The notes: generated by a model from the letters alone, not told the origin. DNA of 64,000 bases from Rhodoferax sp. PAMC 29310 (GCF_017948265.1 NZ_CP072852.1:2852001-2916000); one strand, 5' to 3'; numbered from the stretch's first letter, positions 47,309-60,812 are shown. Made by a program: numbers and translations.

Positions 47309-48244
47309 TTGTCCCGCCTCTTGACCATGTCATGCCATATTGCGGTTCACTCGTTGGTGAAACGAATGGCGACGGCCATCGCGTGGGGCTTCCTGCTGCT
47401 CGCCCCCACGGTTGCTTTCGCACAGTTGGCCGTTCCCGCCTTAACCGCCCATGTGATCGACACTACAGGCACATTGGAGGCGGCCCAGATCCAGCAGCTG
47501 GAACGCAAACTGACTGCGTTTGAACAGAGCCATGGCTCACAGGTGGTTGTCCTGATGGTGCCAACCACACAGCCAGAGGACATCGCCAGCTACACCAATC
47601 GAGTCGCGAGCGCTTGGAAGATTGGGCGAAAGGATATCGGCGACGGCCTGCTTCTCATCGTTGCCAAAGAAGATCGGCGAGTGAGAATTGAGGTGGCCAG
47701 AACTCTAGAGGGGGCCATTCCAGACCTCATGGCCAGCCGCGTCATTGATCAGGCAATCACACCCCTGTTCAAGCAGGGCAACTTTGCCGGAGGGGTGGAC
47801 GCGGGTGTGACCCAGATCATCGCTTTGATTAAGGGAGAGGCTTTGCCGCTGCCCGCAGCAGGGGGAGCCACAGAAGCGGGCTTTGAATGGATGAACTTGG
47901 CTATTTTCATGTTCATTGCCGTGCCGGTGGTTGGCGGCATCGCACGCAGCATGCTTGGCAGCCAACTGGGCTCTTTGGCTACTGCTGGCGTTGCCGGCGG
48001 CATTGCCATGCTGGTGACGACGAGCGTGGTGGTCGCGGTATTGGCTGCCATGGCCGCCTTTATTCTTTCGCTTTTTGCTGGCACCCGCCACCTCGGTGAC
48101 CATGGTGGCGGCGGAGGACATGGTAGAAGCGGCGGATTCGGGGGGGGAGCTGGTGGCGGATTTGGTGGGAGCCTTGGTGGCGGTGGCTTCAGCTCAGGCG
48201 GGGGCGGTAGCTTTGGTGGCGGCGGCGCGTCGGGAGGCTGGTGA
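47309..48244 (+). CDS. TPM domain protein with signal peptide and Gly-rich tail
   Basis: 311 residues. A signal peptide (through VAFAQ), a TPM domain (about 45-175: VIDTTGTLEAAQIQQLERKL, VSAWKIGRKDIGDGLLL, ARTLEGAIPDLMASRVI), a hydrophobic segment (about 195-260) and a Gly/Ser-rich C-terminus ending GGASGGW. YgcG-type proteins anchor to the membrane next to LemA. The start could be Met20 (MATAIAWGFL) instead of 47309. Confidence 0.9.
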   Translation: MSRLLTMSCHIAVHSLVKRMATAIAWGFLLLAPTVAFAQLAVPALTAHVIDTTGTLEAAQIQQLERKLTAFEQSHGSQVVVLMVPTTQPEDIASYTNRVASAWKIGRKDIGDGLLLIVAKEDRRVRIEVARTLEGAIPDLMASRVIDQAITPLFKQGNFAGGVDAGVTQIIALIKGEALPLPAAGGATEAGFEWMNLAIFMFIAVPVVGGIARSMLGSQLGSLATAGVAGGIAMLVTTSVVVAVLAAMAAFILSLFAGTRHLGDHGGGGGHGRSGGFGGGAGGGFGGSLGGGGFSSGGGGSFGGGGASGGW

Positions 48245-48246
48245 GC

Positions 48247-48765
48247 ATGGTGCGATTAAAACGTTTTTTTAAGCACCGTTGGGTCAACGAGGCGACTACA
48301 CGGCAAGTCCTGCCGTCTGAGCTACTGCATCGGTTGGAGCAACGGATTGGTGCGAGTGAGCGGCGGCATTCTGGTGAAATTCGTATCTACGTAGAAACGT
48401 TATTGCCCTTGCAGTATCTCTATCGGAATGCGCCAACTTCTGAGTTGGTTCGGGACCGCGCGTTGGAGATTTTTTCAAATCTACGCGTGTGGGACACCGC
48501 CAATAACAATGGCGTGTTGATCTATCTGTTGGCGGTCGAACATTCAATCGAGGTGGTGGCGGATAGGGGGCTCAATTCATGGTTGAATGCCGGGACTTGG
48601 AGCCGTCTCGTCACAAACATGAGCGGGGCTTTTAGACGCGGAGACTACGAAGGGGGGCTTACCCATGCATTGGAGGAGGTTTCCGCCGTACTGATGCAGC
48701 ACTTTCCGTTAAGCGCCGGTGAGCGCAATCCAAACGAACTACCCGACGCTCCCATCGTCAACTAA
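48247..48765 (+). CDS. TPM domain protein, cytosolic form
   Basis: 172 residues from ATG 48247, preferred over GTG 48241 because GGAGG lies 9 nt upstream. TPM domain without signal peptide: LEQRIGASERRHSGEIRIYVE, ALEIFSNLRVWDTANNNGVLIYLL and VVADRGLNSWLN. Third of the lemA-TPM-TPM unit. It ends 22 nt before the terminator that also serves the atp operon from the other side. Confidence 0.88.
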   Translation: MVRLKRFFKHRWVNEATTRQVLPSELLHRLEQRIGASERRHSGEIRIYVETLLPLQYLYRNAPTSELVRDRALEIFSNLRVWDTANNNGVLIYLLAVEHSIEVVADRGLNSWLNAGTWSRLVTNMSGAFRRGDYEGGLTHALEEVSAVLMQHFPLSAGERNPNELPDAPIVN

Positions 48766-48786
48766 CCCGTCCCAGACGGAGCCCAT

Positions 48787-48820
48787 AAAAAAAGGCCCTG
48801 CTCTTTTACGAGCGGGCCTT
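48787..48820 (-). terminator. Terminator of the atp operon (possibly bidirectional)
   Basis: Stem AAGGCCC-T-GCTC / GAGC-GGGCCTT with one bulged base, followed on the minus strand by seven T. It lies between the convergent TPM and atpC genes. Confidence 0.85.
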
Positions 48821-48854
48821 CTCTCTGACACAGGCGTTGCTGCCTGTCATTCTC

Positions 48855-49271
48855 TCATCGCTTCTGGCGGTACTTCCGCAACGCAGCCATCTGAGCAGCC
48901 ATGACAGCCAACTCCGAGGTCGCACGGGCCAAATCGATCTCAGTCTTGGCGTTCTTGATCGCTTCTTCAGCGGCCAGTTTCGCAGCATTGGCTTTCTCTT
49001 CGTCCAGATCCTTACCGCGAATCGCAGTGTCAGACAACACCGTGACGCAGTTGGGCTGTACTTCTAAAAGGCCACCAGCAACGAAAATGAACTCTTCGCT
49101 GCCGTCTTCTTTTTCAATACGAACTGAACCCGCCTTGATGCGTGTGATCAGCGGCGTGTGGCGTGGATAAATGCCCAGCTCACCAGCCTCGCCGGGAAGC
49201 GCCACAAAGCGGGCCTCTCCGGAGAAGATGGACTCTTCAGCACTGACCACATCAACGTGGATGGTGTTCAT
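48855..49271 (-). CDS. atpC: ATP synthase F1 epsilon subunit
   Basis: 138 residues. N-terminal beta sandwich ([42 protein letters not shown]) and C-terminal helix hairpin ([38 protein letters not shown]). It inhibits ATP hydrolysis and is part of the central stalk. Last gene of the operon. Confidence 0.97.
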   Translation of the reverse strand: MNTIHVDVVSAEESIFSGEARFVALPGEAGELGIYPRHTPLITRIKAGSVRIEKEDGSEEFIFVAGGLLEVQPNCVTVLSDTAIRGKDLDEEKANAAKLAAEEAIKNAKTEIDLARATSELAVMAAQMAALRKYRQKR

Positions 49272-49336
49272 GATGTCGTTTCCTGGTCAAGCAGGAACAG
49301 TCAAACCGGCATGCCGGGCGACCGCTCCACGCAATA

Positions 49337-50767
<1,431 letters not shown>

Positions 50768-50787
50768 CTAGCTGATAGGCAATGGGC

Positions 50788-51684
50788 TTACGCGCCGATT
50801 GCCGCAGCTCCGGAGACGATCTCGGAGAGTTCCTTGGTGATCGCCGCTTGACGGGTCTTGTTGTAGACCAGTTTCAACTCGCTAATCACATTCCCCGCGT
50901 TGTCTGTTGCGCCCTTCATGGCCACCATACGAGCTGCGTGCTCGGAAGCCATGTTTTCTGCAACTGCCTGAAAAACCAGCGCCTCAACGTAGCGCACCAG
51001 AAGATCGTCGATGATGGATTGCGCGTCAGGTTCATAGATGTAGTCCCATCCATGCTTGACACCTGAAATGCTTTCACTCGATTGGGCTTCAGCCTGCATT
51101 TTTGCTGCGGACAAAGGCAACAGTTGCTCGAGCACGACCTCCTGCTTCATGGTGTTGATGAACTTGGTGTACGAAAGGTACACCGCGCTGATCTCGCCAT
51201 TGGCATACGCGTCGAGAAGCACCTTTACCGGGCCAATCAAGCGATCCAAATGAGGTTTGTCTCCCAGCTGGGTGACATGCGACACAACTTTGGCTCCAAT
51301 ACGGTTCAAAAAACCAAAGCCCTTGTTGCCAATGGCAACCGTGTTCGCGGACATGCCGGCCGACTGCAATTCCCGCAGTTTGCCAGTAACGCTGCGAAGG
51401 ACGTTGGTGTTCAAACCACCGCACAAACCTTTGTCCGTTGTCACCACAATCATGCCCACGACTTTGGCGTCGTTGGTTTTCATGAATGCGTGAACGTACT
51501 CTGGGTTGGCTTGGCCTAAGTTGGCAGCGATGTTGCGCACCTTTTCAGCATAGGGCCTTGCAGCCCGCATGCGTTCCTGTGCCTTACGCATTTTGGAGAC
51601 AGAAATCATCTCCATGGCCCTGGTGATCTTCTTCGTACTTTCGAAGTTTTTGATCTTGCCGCGTATTTCCTTGCCTGTTGCCAT
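50788..51684 (-). CDS. atpG: ATP synthase F1 gamma subunit
   Basis: 298 residues. Terminal coiled-coil helices: [33 protein letters not shown] at the N-terminus and [25 protein letters not shown] near the C-terminus, which form the rotating shaft. Central Rossmann-like part [16 protein letters not shown]. About ten residues longer than E. coli. Confidence 0.97.
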   Translation of the reverse strand: MATGKEIRGKIKNFESTKKITRAMEMISVSKMRKAQERMRAARPYAEKVRNIAANLGQANPEYVHAFMKTNDAKVVGMIVVTTDKGLCGGLNTNVLRSVTGKLRELQSAGMSANTVAIGNKGFGFLNRIGAKVVSHVTQLGDKPHLDRLIGPVKVLLDAYANGEISAVYLSYTKFINTMKQEVVLEQLLPLSAAKMQAEAQSSESISGVKHGWDYIYEPDAQSIIDDLLVRYVEALVFQAVAENMASEHAARMVAMKGATDNAGNVISELKLVYNKTRQAAITKELSEIVSGAAAIGA

Positions 51685-51717
51685 AAAAAAGGTCCTTCGC
51701 TGTTACTTCAGGTCGCC

Positions 51718-53271
51718 TTAAGCGAACGTTTTCTTGAACGCAGCGACAGCGGCGTTCAATTCAGCTTCAGAATCTTTGTCCAAGGCTTTGCTTGCTTCCA
51801 GTTTGGCCAACAGCGCAGCGCTCTTGTCCTTGAGGTAGCTATGCAGTCCGTGCTCGAAGGCCAGAACCTTGTTCACAGGGATATCATCCAAGAAACCTTT
51901 GTTCACTGCAAACAAGGTCGCACCCATCAAAGAAATCGACTGTGGGCTGTACTGAGCCTGCTTCAGCAGCTCGGTTACTCGCGCACCACGATCCAACTGC
52001 TTGCGTGTTGCCTCGTCCAGGTCGGAGGCGAACTGGGCAAAAGCAGCCAATTCGCGGTACTGTGCCAAGTCGGTACGAATACCACCGGACAGGTTCTTGA
52101 TCAATTTGGTCTGCGCAGCGCCACCGACTCGGGACACCGAAATACCAGCATTGATCGCAGGACGAATACCGGCATTGAAAAGCGAGGTATCCAAGAAGAT
52201 CTGACCGTCAGTGATTGAAATCACGTTGGTTGGGACGAAAGCAGACACGTCACCGGCTTGCGTTTCGATGATTGGCAATGCCGTCAAAGAACCTGTCTTG
52301 CCCTTGACTTCGCCTTTGGTGAAGTCTTCGACGTATTTAGCATTCACACGAGCTGCGCGCTCAAGCAAGCGGCTGTGCAGATAGAACACGTCGCCTGGGT
52401 AAGCCTCACGGCCTGGTGGGCGACGCAACAACAGCGACACCTGGCGATAAGCCACGGCTTGTTTCGACAAATCGTCATACACAATCAGGGCGTCTTCGCC
52501 GCGATCACGGAAGTACTCGCCCATGGTGCAACCAGAGTAAGCGCTGACAAACTGCATTGCGGCAGATTCAGACGCTGTGGCGGCCACCACAATGGTGTAT
52601 TCCATCGCGCCAGCCTGCTCCAGGGAACGCACGACGTTTTTGACGGAAGAGGCCTTTTGGCCAATCGCGACGTAAACGCAGGTGACGTTCTGACCTTTTT
52701 GATTGATGATGGCATCAATGGCGACAGCTGTTTTACCGGTCTGACGGTCACCAATAATCAATTCACGTTGACCCCGACCAATAGGCACCATGGAGTCAAT
52801 TGACTTCAAGCCTGTTTGCATTGGCTGGCTAACTGACTCACGGGCGATCACGCCAGGAGCCACTTTTTCGATGACGTCGGTCATCTTAGCATTGATGGGA
52901 CCCTTGCCGTCGATGGGGTGACCCAAGGCATTGACCACGCGACCTTTCAGCTCAGGACCGACCGGCACTTCCAGAATTCGACCCGTGCACTTGACGGTGT
53001 CGCCTTCGGAAATATGCTCGTACTCGCCCAAAATCACGGAACCTACCGAGTCACGCTCGAGGTTAAGTGCCAGACCGTAGGTGGGAAGACCGTCGCTACC
53101 TGCCGGGAATTCAAGCATCTCGCCCTGCATCACGTCGGACAGACCATGAATACGGCAAATGCCATCGCTCACGGAGACGACCGTACCTTGGTTGCGAATG
53201 TTGACACTTTCAGACAGGCCTTCAATACGGCTCTTGATCAGCTCAGAAATTTCTGCGGGATTGAGTTGCAT
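51718..53271 (-). CDS. atpA: ATP synthase F1 alpha subunit
   Basis: 517 residues. P-loop GDRQTGKT (174-181), the regulatory nucleotide-binding subunit; [16 protein letters not shown] and [22 protein letters not shown] are strictly conserved blocks. Between atpH and atpG as in the standard order. Confidence 0.98.
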   Translation of the reverse strand: MQLNPAEISELIKSRIEGLSESVNIRNQGTVVSVSDGICRIHGLSDVMQGEMLEFPAGSDGLPTYGLALNLERDSVGSVILGEYEHISEGDTVKCTGRILEVPVGPELKGRVVNALGHPIDGKGPINAKMTDVIEKVAPGVIARESVSQPMQTGLKSIDSMVPIGRGQRELIIGDRQTGKTAVAIDAIINQKGQNVTCVYVAIGQKASSVKNVVRSLEQAGAMEYTIVVAATASESAAMQFVSAYSGCTMGEYFRDRGEDALIVYDDLSKQAVAYRQVSLLLRRPPGREAYPGDVFYLHSRLLERAARVNAKYVEDFTKGEVKGKTGSLTALPIIETQAGDVSAFVPTNVISITDGQIFLDTSLFNAGIRPAINAGISVSRVGGAAQTKLIKNLSGGIRTDLAQYRELAAFAQFASDLDEATRKQLDRGARVTELLKQAQYSPQSISLMGATLFAVNKGFLDDIPVNKVLAFEHGLHSYLKDKSAALLAKLEASKALDKDSEAELNAAVAAFKKTFA

Positions 53272-53320
53272 GGCTCTTTCCTTCTTTCTTTAGTTGGGCG
53301 TGACGTGGAGGGCTTACGCC

Positions 53321-53851
53321 TCACTCAGTCAACGCCGCTTTCATTTGTTCCAGACGGGCTTTGACAGAAAAGTCAAGGACCTCATCACCCACTACCACAC
53401 GAATGCCACCAATCAATTCCGGCTGCATTTCAACCGACACGTTAAGTGTCCGTTCAAACCGCTTTTCGAGACTGATCTGAAGATCCTTCAGCGCCGCATC
53501 GTCGATAGCAAATGCGCTATAGACCTTTGCATCCGACGAACCGCCTTGTGCATTTTTCAATGCCCGAAACTGGCGGGCAATTTCCGGCAATGCGCTCAGC
53601 CGACCATTGGCTATCACCGTGCGCAGGAAATTCTTCGCCATCTCAGGCAGGGCGTTACTGGCCACTCCTGAAATCAGCTCAAATACTTGCTCTGCTCTGG
53701 CATTTGGACTGCGAGAAAACTGTTGAAGCTGCGGATTTCCCGCAATCTCTTTCAGCTCGTCAATCCAAATCGCCGCGCCATTCAAGTCGGCCACTGAAGC
53801 CTGAAATAAGGCTTCAGCGTAAGGTCTTGCGATAGTGGCGAGTTCAGCCAT
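53321..53851 (-). CDS. atpH: ATP synthase F1 delta subunit
   Basis: 176 residues. [13 protein letters not shown] at the N-terminus and the C-terminal [24 protein letters not shown] are the family signature. Links F1 to the peripheral stalk. Confidence 0.96.
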   Translation of the reverse strand: MAELATIARPYAEALFQASVADLNGAAIWIDELKEIAGNPQLQQFSRSPNARAEQVFELISGVASNALPEMAKNFLRTVIANGRLSALPEIARQFRALKNAQGGSSDAKVYSAFAIDDAALKDLQISLEKRFERTLNVSVEMQPELIGGIRVVVGDEVLDFSVKARLEQMKAALTE

Positions 53852-53861
53852 GGTTATCCTC

Positions 53862-54332
53862 TTACAGCTCGGTCTTCAAACGGCCAAGTAGGTCCGCATG
53901 AATACCAGCATTGACTTCCTTACGGAGAATCTGCTCGGCACCCTTCACAGCAAGCACAGCCACTTGCTCACGAAGAGCCTCGCGTGCTTTGATACTTTGC
54001 TGCTCTGCGTCCACCTTGGCGGCGGCGATAATTTTTTGGCCCTCTTCTGTTGCTTTGACTTTCGCCTCTTCAACAATAACCTGTCCGCGCCGCTCGGCGT
54101 CTGCCAAACGGGCTGCAGTTTCGGTGCGCGATGTTGCCAATTCAGACTCGACACGCTTGTTAGCGGAAGATAACTCTGATTTAGCCTTGTCGGCAGCGGC
54201 CAATCCGTCGGCGATTTTCAGTGCCCGCTCGTCCAGCGCTTTTGTGATCGGAGGCCACACGAATTTCATCGTGAACCAAACCAGAATCGCAAAAACGATC
54301 GCCTGCAGGAACAGGGTTGCGTTGATGTTCAC
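53862..54332 (-). CDS. atpF: ATP synthase F0 subunit b
   Basis: 156 residues. One N-terminal helix (about 5-25: [20 protein letters not shown]), then a long charged helix (about 30-150) that dimerises as the peripheral stalk. 10 nt upstream of atpH. Confidence 0.96.
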   Translation of the reverse strand: MNINATLFLQAIVFAILVWFTMKFVWPPITKALDERALKIADGLAAADKAKSELSSANKRVESELATSRTETAARLADAERRGQVIVEEAKVKATEEGQKIIAAAKVDAEQQSIKAREALREQVAVLAVKGAEQILRKEVNAGIHADLLGRLKTEL

Positions 54333-54369
54333 AGCTTATGCCCTTTCAAGCGTGAAAGATTAGCCAAAA

Positions 54370-55556
<1,187 letters not shown>

Positions 55557-55575
55557 ATGTCACCAATCAACCTAT

Positions 55576-56067
55576 TCAATGAATCTTTGTGACCAATTTA
55601 TTGCGCGCTGAGTGCAGCCACATGGCCACCCAGTACACCTTCATCGTCACCACGAAACCAGCCAGCAACGCCAACCAATTCAAATCCAAAACCACCCTTG
55701 GCGCCGCAAACAACATTGCAACTGTTAGGACAATCTTGACCCCTTCCCACACAAAAAATCCGCCTAAAGCGGACCCCGCATCGGGTGCTCGCTGCTGGCG
55801 AGCCAAGCCACGAACAAAAATTACCGCAGGCAACACCACAGCCAGCGCCCCGTAAGCAGCTGACCAACCCGCCACCTGCGAGCCAGTGCCTACCCAAGCC
55901 AGCAAAGCAACCGCAAAGCCAACCACCACCTGCAAACCAACAATCCGCCAAGCCGACACGGGTCGCGACGAACGCCGCAATGTCTCGACCTCTTCTGCGG
56001 TTAGACGCTTGAAGTCCAGATCATCAGACCCATCTGAGTCTAAATCAGCATCAGGCGCCATTATCAT
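55576..56067 (-). CDS. atpI: ATP synthase subunit I
   Basis: 163 residues. An acidic N-terminus (DADLDSDGSDDLDFKRL) precedes four helices (about 47-155). AtpI aids c-ring assembly. First gene of the operon; Met3 is an alternative start. Confidence 0.9.
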   Translation of the reverse strand: MIMAPDADLDSDGSDDLDFKRLTAEEVETLRRSSRPVSAWRIVGLQVVVGFAVALLAWVGTGSQVAGWSAAYGALAVVLPAVIFVRGLARQQRAPDAGSALGGFFVWEGVKIVLTVAMLFAAPRVVLDLNWLALLAGFVVTMKVYWVAMWLHSARNKLVTKIH

Positions 56068-56117
56068 CTTCCAACATTACGCGCTGGTTACATCCGGCGC
56101 TTCCCGCAAAGCCTTCG

Positions 56118-56146
56118 ATTATACGTAGAAACCCACCTCGGCGTCC
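56118..56146 (-). promoter_or_regulatory. Candidate promoter of the atp operon
   Basis: Perfect TATAAT (minus strand, 56118-56123) 50 nt before atpI, with a 17-nt spacer to a poor -35 (GGACGC, 56141-56146). Confidence 0.5.
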
Positions 56147-56170
56147 TATTTCAGGGCAATTTAGTCGCCA

Positions 56171-56815
56171 TTAGGCGCCAAGACGCCGCCGTAAGGACGC
56201 GACTGCGCTCCCCGGAGTGGTCAGTACTGGCACTCTCACCGCCCTGCGAACAGCGTCTTGTGCGCGTGCCATGCTGAATTGTGCCAATGCAATCACGTCG
56301 CAACCTTGCGCTATCAAGCGCAGCGCTGAAGCGGTGACGATTTCATCATGACGCTCGGTCTGCCCCCTATTGAGCGCCTCCATGGCACCCTCGGCCATAT
56401 CGGAAATCACCGCCACGCCCGCCGGGAACTCCGATGGCATGGACACCAAGGTCGGGGCAAAGGACGCGATCAACCCCACCCGACGCCCGACGCCAGCCGC
56501 GTCTGCAACCATGGCCTCATTGGGCTTGAGGACAGGCATTCCGGGCCGACGCGCGGCGACAGCCTCAATACAAGAACCAAATGCCGAACAGGTGAACAGA
56601 ATGGCCGCTGCTCCCGTCCTTTCAGCATAGGCGGCCAAATCCTCAAAGCGGCGGTGCATATCTGCATCCAACCCACCCCCATTTCTGGCCAGATCGGCTG
56701 AAAGACTGTCATCCAGCAGATTCATTCGCTCGCAATGCGGCCACTCGCGCGCCATTTCTTCGTTAATAGGCGCTACCGAATGAGCTAGCGCATGGATGAG
56801 GGCAACGCGCATCAT
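56171..56815 (-). CDS. Aspartate/glutamate racemase-family protein lacking the second Cys
   Basis: 214 residues from 56815 (MMRVALIHAL). Asp/Glu-racemase fold with one expected catalytic Cys (Cys76, LFTCSAFG). At the second site, where family members read LGCTH or similar, the sequence is LAQFS (177-181), so a classical two-Cys racemisation is unlikely; related one-Cys enzymes are decarboxylases or isomerases. It overlaps the fused TRAP permease stop by 4 nt (ATGA), so its substrate may be what that transporter brings in. Confidence 0.8.
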   Translation of the reverse strand: MMRVALIHALAHSVAPINEEMAREWPHCERMNLLDDSLSADLARNGGGLDADMHRRFEDLAAYAERTGAAAILFTCSAFGSCIEAVAARRPGMPVLKPNEAMVADAAGVGRRVGLIASFAPTLVSMPSEFPAGVAVISDMAEGAMEALNRGQTERHDEIVTASALRLIAQGCDVIALAQFSMARAQDAVRRAVRVPVLTTPGSAVASLRRRLGA

Positions 56816-59427
56816 GCGGGAGTGGTCTTGCCTAGGTTTGCCGCAGCGCCTGGCTCGCGGCGCTTGCGAGCACGCTGCAAGAGAACCACAAAGGCCAACA
56901 AGGCAATCGCTGGAATAAACATCCACTCCTTTTCCGGACGGTCCGCTGGAATTTCGGCTGAAACGATACGGAAGCCCTGCTCCATGCCAAGTTTTTCTGC
57001 TTTGCTGCCAAACTTGACCTGAGTAATCAGCATGGCGTCACCTTGAGCCAGGGCATTGACACCCGCACTGGCCATTCGCTCCCGGGCCGTGCCTTGTTCA
57101 CCCAAGGGCAACAGGACGCCTTTTCGGATGTCTTTCCCATCCAAATTCGTGCCCTCTATCCACAGCCGTTTGGATGTATTGACAGGCGCCTCCTCGATCA
57201 ACTGCCCCATCTGTGAGGCCGGCACCTCCATGTAAGGCGGATAGACCATGTCCCACCAGTAGCCTGGGCGAAAAAGGGTGAATGTGATCAGCAGCAGCGC
57301 CAGCGATTCATACCAGCGTGACTTAACAATAAAGTAGCCCTGAGTTGCCGCCGCGAACACCAGCATGGCTACTGTCGCGCTCACCACAGTCAAGACCAGA
57401 TGCATGGGCCCGGTCAGGTCCATCAGCAGTAGCTGCGTGTTAAAGATGAACAGGAATGGCAGGATCGCAGTCCGCATGCTGTAAAAGAAGGCTGTAACAC
57501 CCGTTTTCAGCGGGTCCGCCTTGGCGATGGCCGCCGCCGCGAACGACGCCAGCCCCACCGGCGGCGTCACGTCGGCCATCAAACCGAAGTAAAAGACGAA
57601 CAGGTGAACCGCGATAAGTGGAACCAGCAAGCCACTTTGCGCGCCCAGCTCAACCACCACTGGCGCCATCAGGGTAGACACCACGATGTAGTTGGCGGTT
57701 GTCGGCAGACCCATGCCCAAAATCAAACTGATAAACGCCACCAAAATCAGCATCAACATCAGGTTGCCACCCGACAGCAACTCGACTACCTCTGTCATGA
57801 TCAGGCCCACACCTGTGAGTGAGACGGTACCCACAATGATGCCGGCGGCGGCCGTGGCCACGCCAATACCAATCATGTTCCGCGCGCCCGCAGCCAGTCC
57901 ATCCACCAGATCAGCCCCGCCTTGCTTGGTCGCTTGCTCCACGCCCCCGTGGCCACGAAAGTAGGCAATGATTGGCTTTTGAGTCACGATGACAAACATC
58001 ATGAACAAGGTGGCCCAGAAAGCGGACAATCCGGGCGACATTTGCTCGACCATCAAGCACCAGATCAGCACGACGACCGCGAGCAGGTAATGCAAGCCAG
58101 ATTTCACTGTTGGGCCTGTCTCCGGCAATTCAAACACTGGCGCGTCTGGGTCATCCAGCTCCAATTCTGGTTGTTTGGCGCCAAACCAAAGCAAGCCAAC
58201 ATAGGCCGTCAACAGGCCAACACCAATCACCCAGACGGCGCCGCCACCCATGACGGTCTTGATCCAGCCAATGCCCCAGTAAACGGCGCCTGACAGCACA
58301 ATAAAGCCGGCAATCGTCAGTCCAAATGACACCAGTCGCGAACTCGTCGTTCCCGTATCTCGGCGCGGCAGCCCCACCATATTGGCCTTCAAGGCTTCGA
58401 GGTGAACGATGTAAAGCAAAGCAATATAAGAAATGATCGCCGGCAGGAAGGCGTGTTTCATGACCTCAATGTAGGGAATGCCCACGTACTCCACCATCAG
58501 AAATGCAGCAGCACCCATGACGGGGGGCATCAATTGACCGTTGACAGAGCTGGAGACCTCCACAGCACCGGCTTGGTCAGCGCGGTAACCCACACGCTTC
58601 ATCAGTGGAATTGTGAACGTGCCTGTGGTGACCACATTGGCAATGGACGAACCCGAAATGATGCCGGTGGCCGCCGATGACAGCACCGCCGCCTTGGCCG
58701 GCCCGCCTCGCATATGACCCAACAAAGCAAATGCAGACTTGATGAAGTAATTGCCTGCGCCGGCCTTGTCCAACAAGGAGCCAAACAACACAAACAGGAA
58801 AATGAAACTGCTTGACACACCCAGCGCCACACCAAAGACGCCTTCAGTCGTCAACCACTGGTGGCTCATGGCCCGGTTAAGTGAAAAGCCGCGATGCGCA
58901 ATCATGTCCGGCATGTACGGACCACCAAAGGTGTACACCAGAAAGACCAGTGCCACGATCACCATGGGCAAGCCGAGCACGCGCCGCGTGGCCTCCAGCA
59001 GCAAAACCATTCCAACCAGACCGGTGTAAACATCCATCATGGTCGGCTGACCCGGACGCGTCGCCAGCTCACGGTAGAAAACAAATAAATAGGCGGCGCA
59101 AAAGGTACCAACCAAGGCAAAGACCCAGTCACTCACCGGGATGCGATCACTCGGCGAGCCCTTGAAAGCCGGGTAGGCCATGTAGGCCAGAAACACGGCG
59201 AAGGACAAGTGGATTGCCCGGGTTTCGGTGTCATTGAAAACCAGCACGCCTGTACTGAAAGGCAACGGCGACGCAATCCAAAGCTGAAACACAGACCAGG
59301 CAATCGCCACATACAGTAAAAAGCGGCTCATGACGGGGCCGGGGGAGCGCGCGCCAATGTCGTTTTCAGCAACCAGTTTATTAACATCAGCGTCGGCCGC
59401 CGCCGTGCTTGCAGTTTTCGTGTTCAT
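56812..59427 (-). CDS. TRAP transporter fused permease (4TM + 12TM) with DUF3394 tail
   Basis: 871 residues from 59427 (MNTKTASTAAADADVN), with AGAGG upstream. A DctQ-like four-helix part (about 35-190) is fused to a DctM-like twelve-helix part (about 195-700), then a C-terminal DUF3394-type region with a PDZ-like stretch (QVKFGSKAEKLGMEQGFRIVS) and a last helix. This fusion is the usual partner of TAXI binding proteins for secondary uptake of organic acids driven by ion gradients. The preceding TAXI gene is separated by a hairpin. Confidence 0.93.
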   Translation of the reverse strand: MNTKTASTAAADADVNKLVAENDIGARSPGPVMSRFLLYVAIAWSVFQLWIASPLPFSTGVLVFNDTETRAIHLSFAVFLAYMAYPAFKGSPSDRIPVSDWVFALVGTFCAAYLFVFYRELATRPGQPTMMDVYTGLVGMVLLLEATRRVLGLPMVIVALVFLVYTFGGPYMPDMIAHRGFSLNRAMSHQWLTTEGVFGVALGVSSSFIFLFVLFGSLLDKAGAGNYFIKSAFALLGHMRGGPAKAAVLSSAATGIISGSSIANVVTTGTFTIPLMKRVGYRADQAGAVEVSSSVNGQLMPPVMGAAAFLMVEYVGIPYIEVMKHAFLPAIISYIALLYIVHLEALKANMVGLPRRDTGTTSSRLVSFGLTIAGFIVLSGAVYWGIGWIKTVMGGGAVWVIGVGLLTAYVGLLWFGAKQPELELDDPDAPVFELPETGPTVKSGLHYLLAVVVLIWCLMVEQMSPGLSAFWATLFMMFVIVTQKPIIAYFRGHGGVEQATKQGGADLVDGLAAGARNMIGIGVATAAAGIIVGTVSLTGVGLIMTEVVELLSGGNLMLMLILVAFISLILGMGLPTTANYIVVSTLMAPVVVELGAQSGLLVPLIAVHLFVFYFGLMADVTPPVGLASFAAAAIAKADPLKTGVTAFFYSMRTAILPFLFIFNTQLLLMDLTGPMHLVLTVVSATVAMLVFAAATQGYFIVKSRWYESLALLLITFTLFRPGYWWDMVYPPYMEVPASQMGQLIEEAPVNTSKRLWIEGTNLDGKDIRKGVLLPLGEQGTARERMASAGVNALAQGDAMLITQVKFGSKAEKLGMEQGFRIVSAEIPADRPEKEWMFIPAIALLAFVVLLQRARKRREPGAAANLGKTTPA

Positions 59428-59475
59428 GGGCACCTCTTTTCTCGGTAACTTTTTATTGTTCTGTTCATCGAAAGC

Positions 59476-59503
59476 AAAAAGCTCTGACGAGTCAGAGCTT
59501 TTT
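59476..59503 (-). terminator. Hairpin between TAXI receptor and TRAP permease genes
   Basis: Perfect inverted repeat AAAAAGCTCTGAC-GA-GTCAGAGCTTTTT, 36 nt after the receptor stop and 48 nt before the permease ATG. The T-run makes it a terminator in form, likely partial or mRNA-stabilising. Confidence 0.75.
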
Positions 59504-59538
59504 GCGGCTTCAGTCAAATTGACTTCAGCAAACCGGAC

Positions 59539-60525
59539 TTACATCCAGCCTTTTTCTTTGTAGTACTTCAAAGCGCCAGGGTGAAGCGGCGCAGACAAAC
59601 CATCCTTGATCATGTTTTTTGGGTCCAGATGGGCAAAAGCGGGATGCAACTTCTTAAAGTCGTCAAAATTCTCGAAAACGGCTTTTGTCAACTCGTAAAC
59701 AGTGGCATCAGGCACCTTGGCCGATGTCACAAACGACGCCAACACGCCATAGGTAGGTGTTGGGTTAGGGTGACCCGCGTACAAGCCACCAGGAATATTG
59801 ACCTTGGCGTAGAAGCTGTTGTCTTTGACCAACTTGTCAACCACCGGGCCGGTCAAAGGAACCAGCTTGGCACCACAGGTGGTGACGGGGTCCTGAATGT
59901 TGGCGGAAGGGTGGCCCACGCCATAGAAAAAGCCGTCGATCTTGTTGTCGCACAAAGCGGCGCCATGCTCGTCCGCCTTCAGCTCTGAGGCCAGACCGAA
60001 GTCACTGATCTTCCACTTCATGCCTTCAAGGAACTGGTCCATCGCCGCGCGCGTGCCAGAACCTGGGTTGCCAACATTGAAACGAGTGCCTTTGAAGTCT
60101 TCGAATTTGGTGATGTTGGCTTCCTTGCGCGCCAACACGGTGAAGGGCTCAGGGTGAATGGAGAACACCGCACGCAAATCGCTGTGCTTGCCGTCTTTCT
60201 CAAACTGCTGCTTGCCATTGACCGCGTTGTATTGCACGTCGGACTGGGCCACGCCAAAGTCCAACTCACCGGCCTTGATCGTGTTGACATTCACCACGGA
60301 GCCACCGGTCGACTCGACCGAGCAACGAATGCCGTGGCGGGCACGGTCTTTGTTGACCAAACGGCAGATGGAGCCGCCGGCCGCGTAGTACACGCCAGTC
60401 ACACCGCCGGTGCCAATGGTCATGAATTTTTGCTGCGCCTGTGCAGTGCCGACAGGGGCAACCATGGCTATAGCTGCAGCAATCAGGCTCAAGCCAGATG
60501 CGGAAGATTTCAGGAAAGTACTCAT
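59539..60525 (-). CDS. TAXI-family TRAP transporter solute-binding protein
   Basis: 328 residues. Signal peptide through GTAQAQ. TAXI hallmarks: [47 protein letters not shown], and [13 protein letters not shown]. Periplasmic receptor for a carboxylate (glutamate is the one solved ligand for TAXI proteins). Needs the fused permease encoded downstream. Confidence 0.94.
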   Translation of the reverse strand: MSTFLKSSASGLSLIAAAIAMVAPVGTAQAQQKFMTIGTGGVTGVYYAAGGSICRLVNKDRARHGIRCSVESTGGSVVNVNTIKAGELDFGVAQSDVQYNAVNGKQQFEKDGKHSDLRAVFSIHPEPFTVLARKEANITKFEDFKGTRFNVGNPGSGTRAAMDQFLEGMKWKISDFGLASELKADEHGAALCDNKIDGFFYGVGHPSANIQDPVTTCGAKLVPLTGPVVDKLVKDNSFYAKVNIPGGLYAGHPNPTPTYGVLASFVTSAKVPDATVYELTKAVFENFDDFKKLHPAFAHLDPKNMIKDGLSAPLHPGALKYYKEKGWM

Positions 60526-60812
60526 AGTGACTCCTTGTTGTTCAGGATGGAAAGGCTCGCGCCTTTAAGGGGAGATTCCCAGGCCCCACTTGATGACAAG
60601 TGAGGCGGGAACTGCTGAACGCCTGTTCAGTAGATAGGCGGCTATGCGGTCCATGTACTGAGTTGACAACGCTGAACTCGCGTTGCTGGCGCCTTGCACA
60701 CCCACAGTGAAGGTCGATGCTACTCCGATACGACTCTGCGGCAAGCGGGTAATCCCGCGGTGTGAAAAATGGTTGTTTGACATTAATATTTCTAATATTG
60801 GCATGCGACGGC
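60526..60812. other. 287-bp gap before the TAXI receptor gene
   Basis: No gene. An AT-rich patch near 60780-60800 contains AATATTTCTAATATT, a possible regulator site or promoter for the TAXI gene. Confidence 0.4.
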
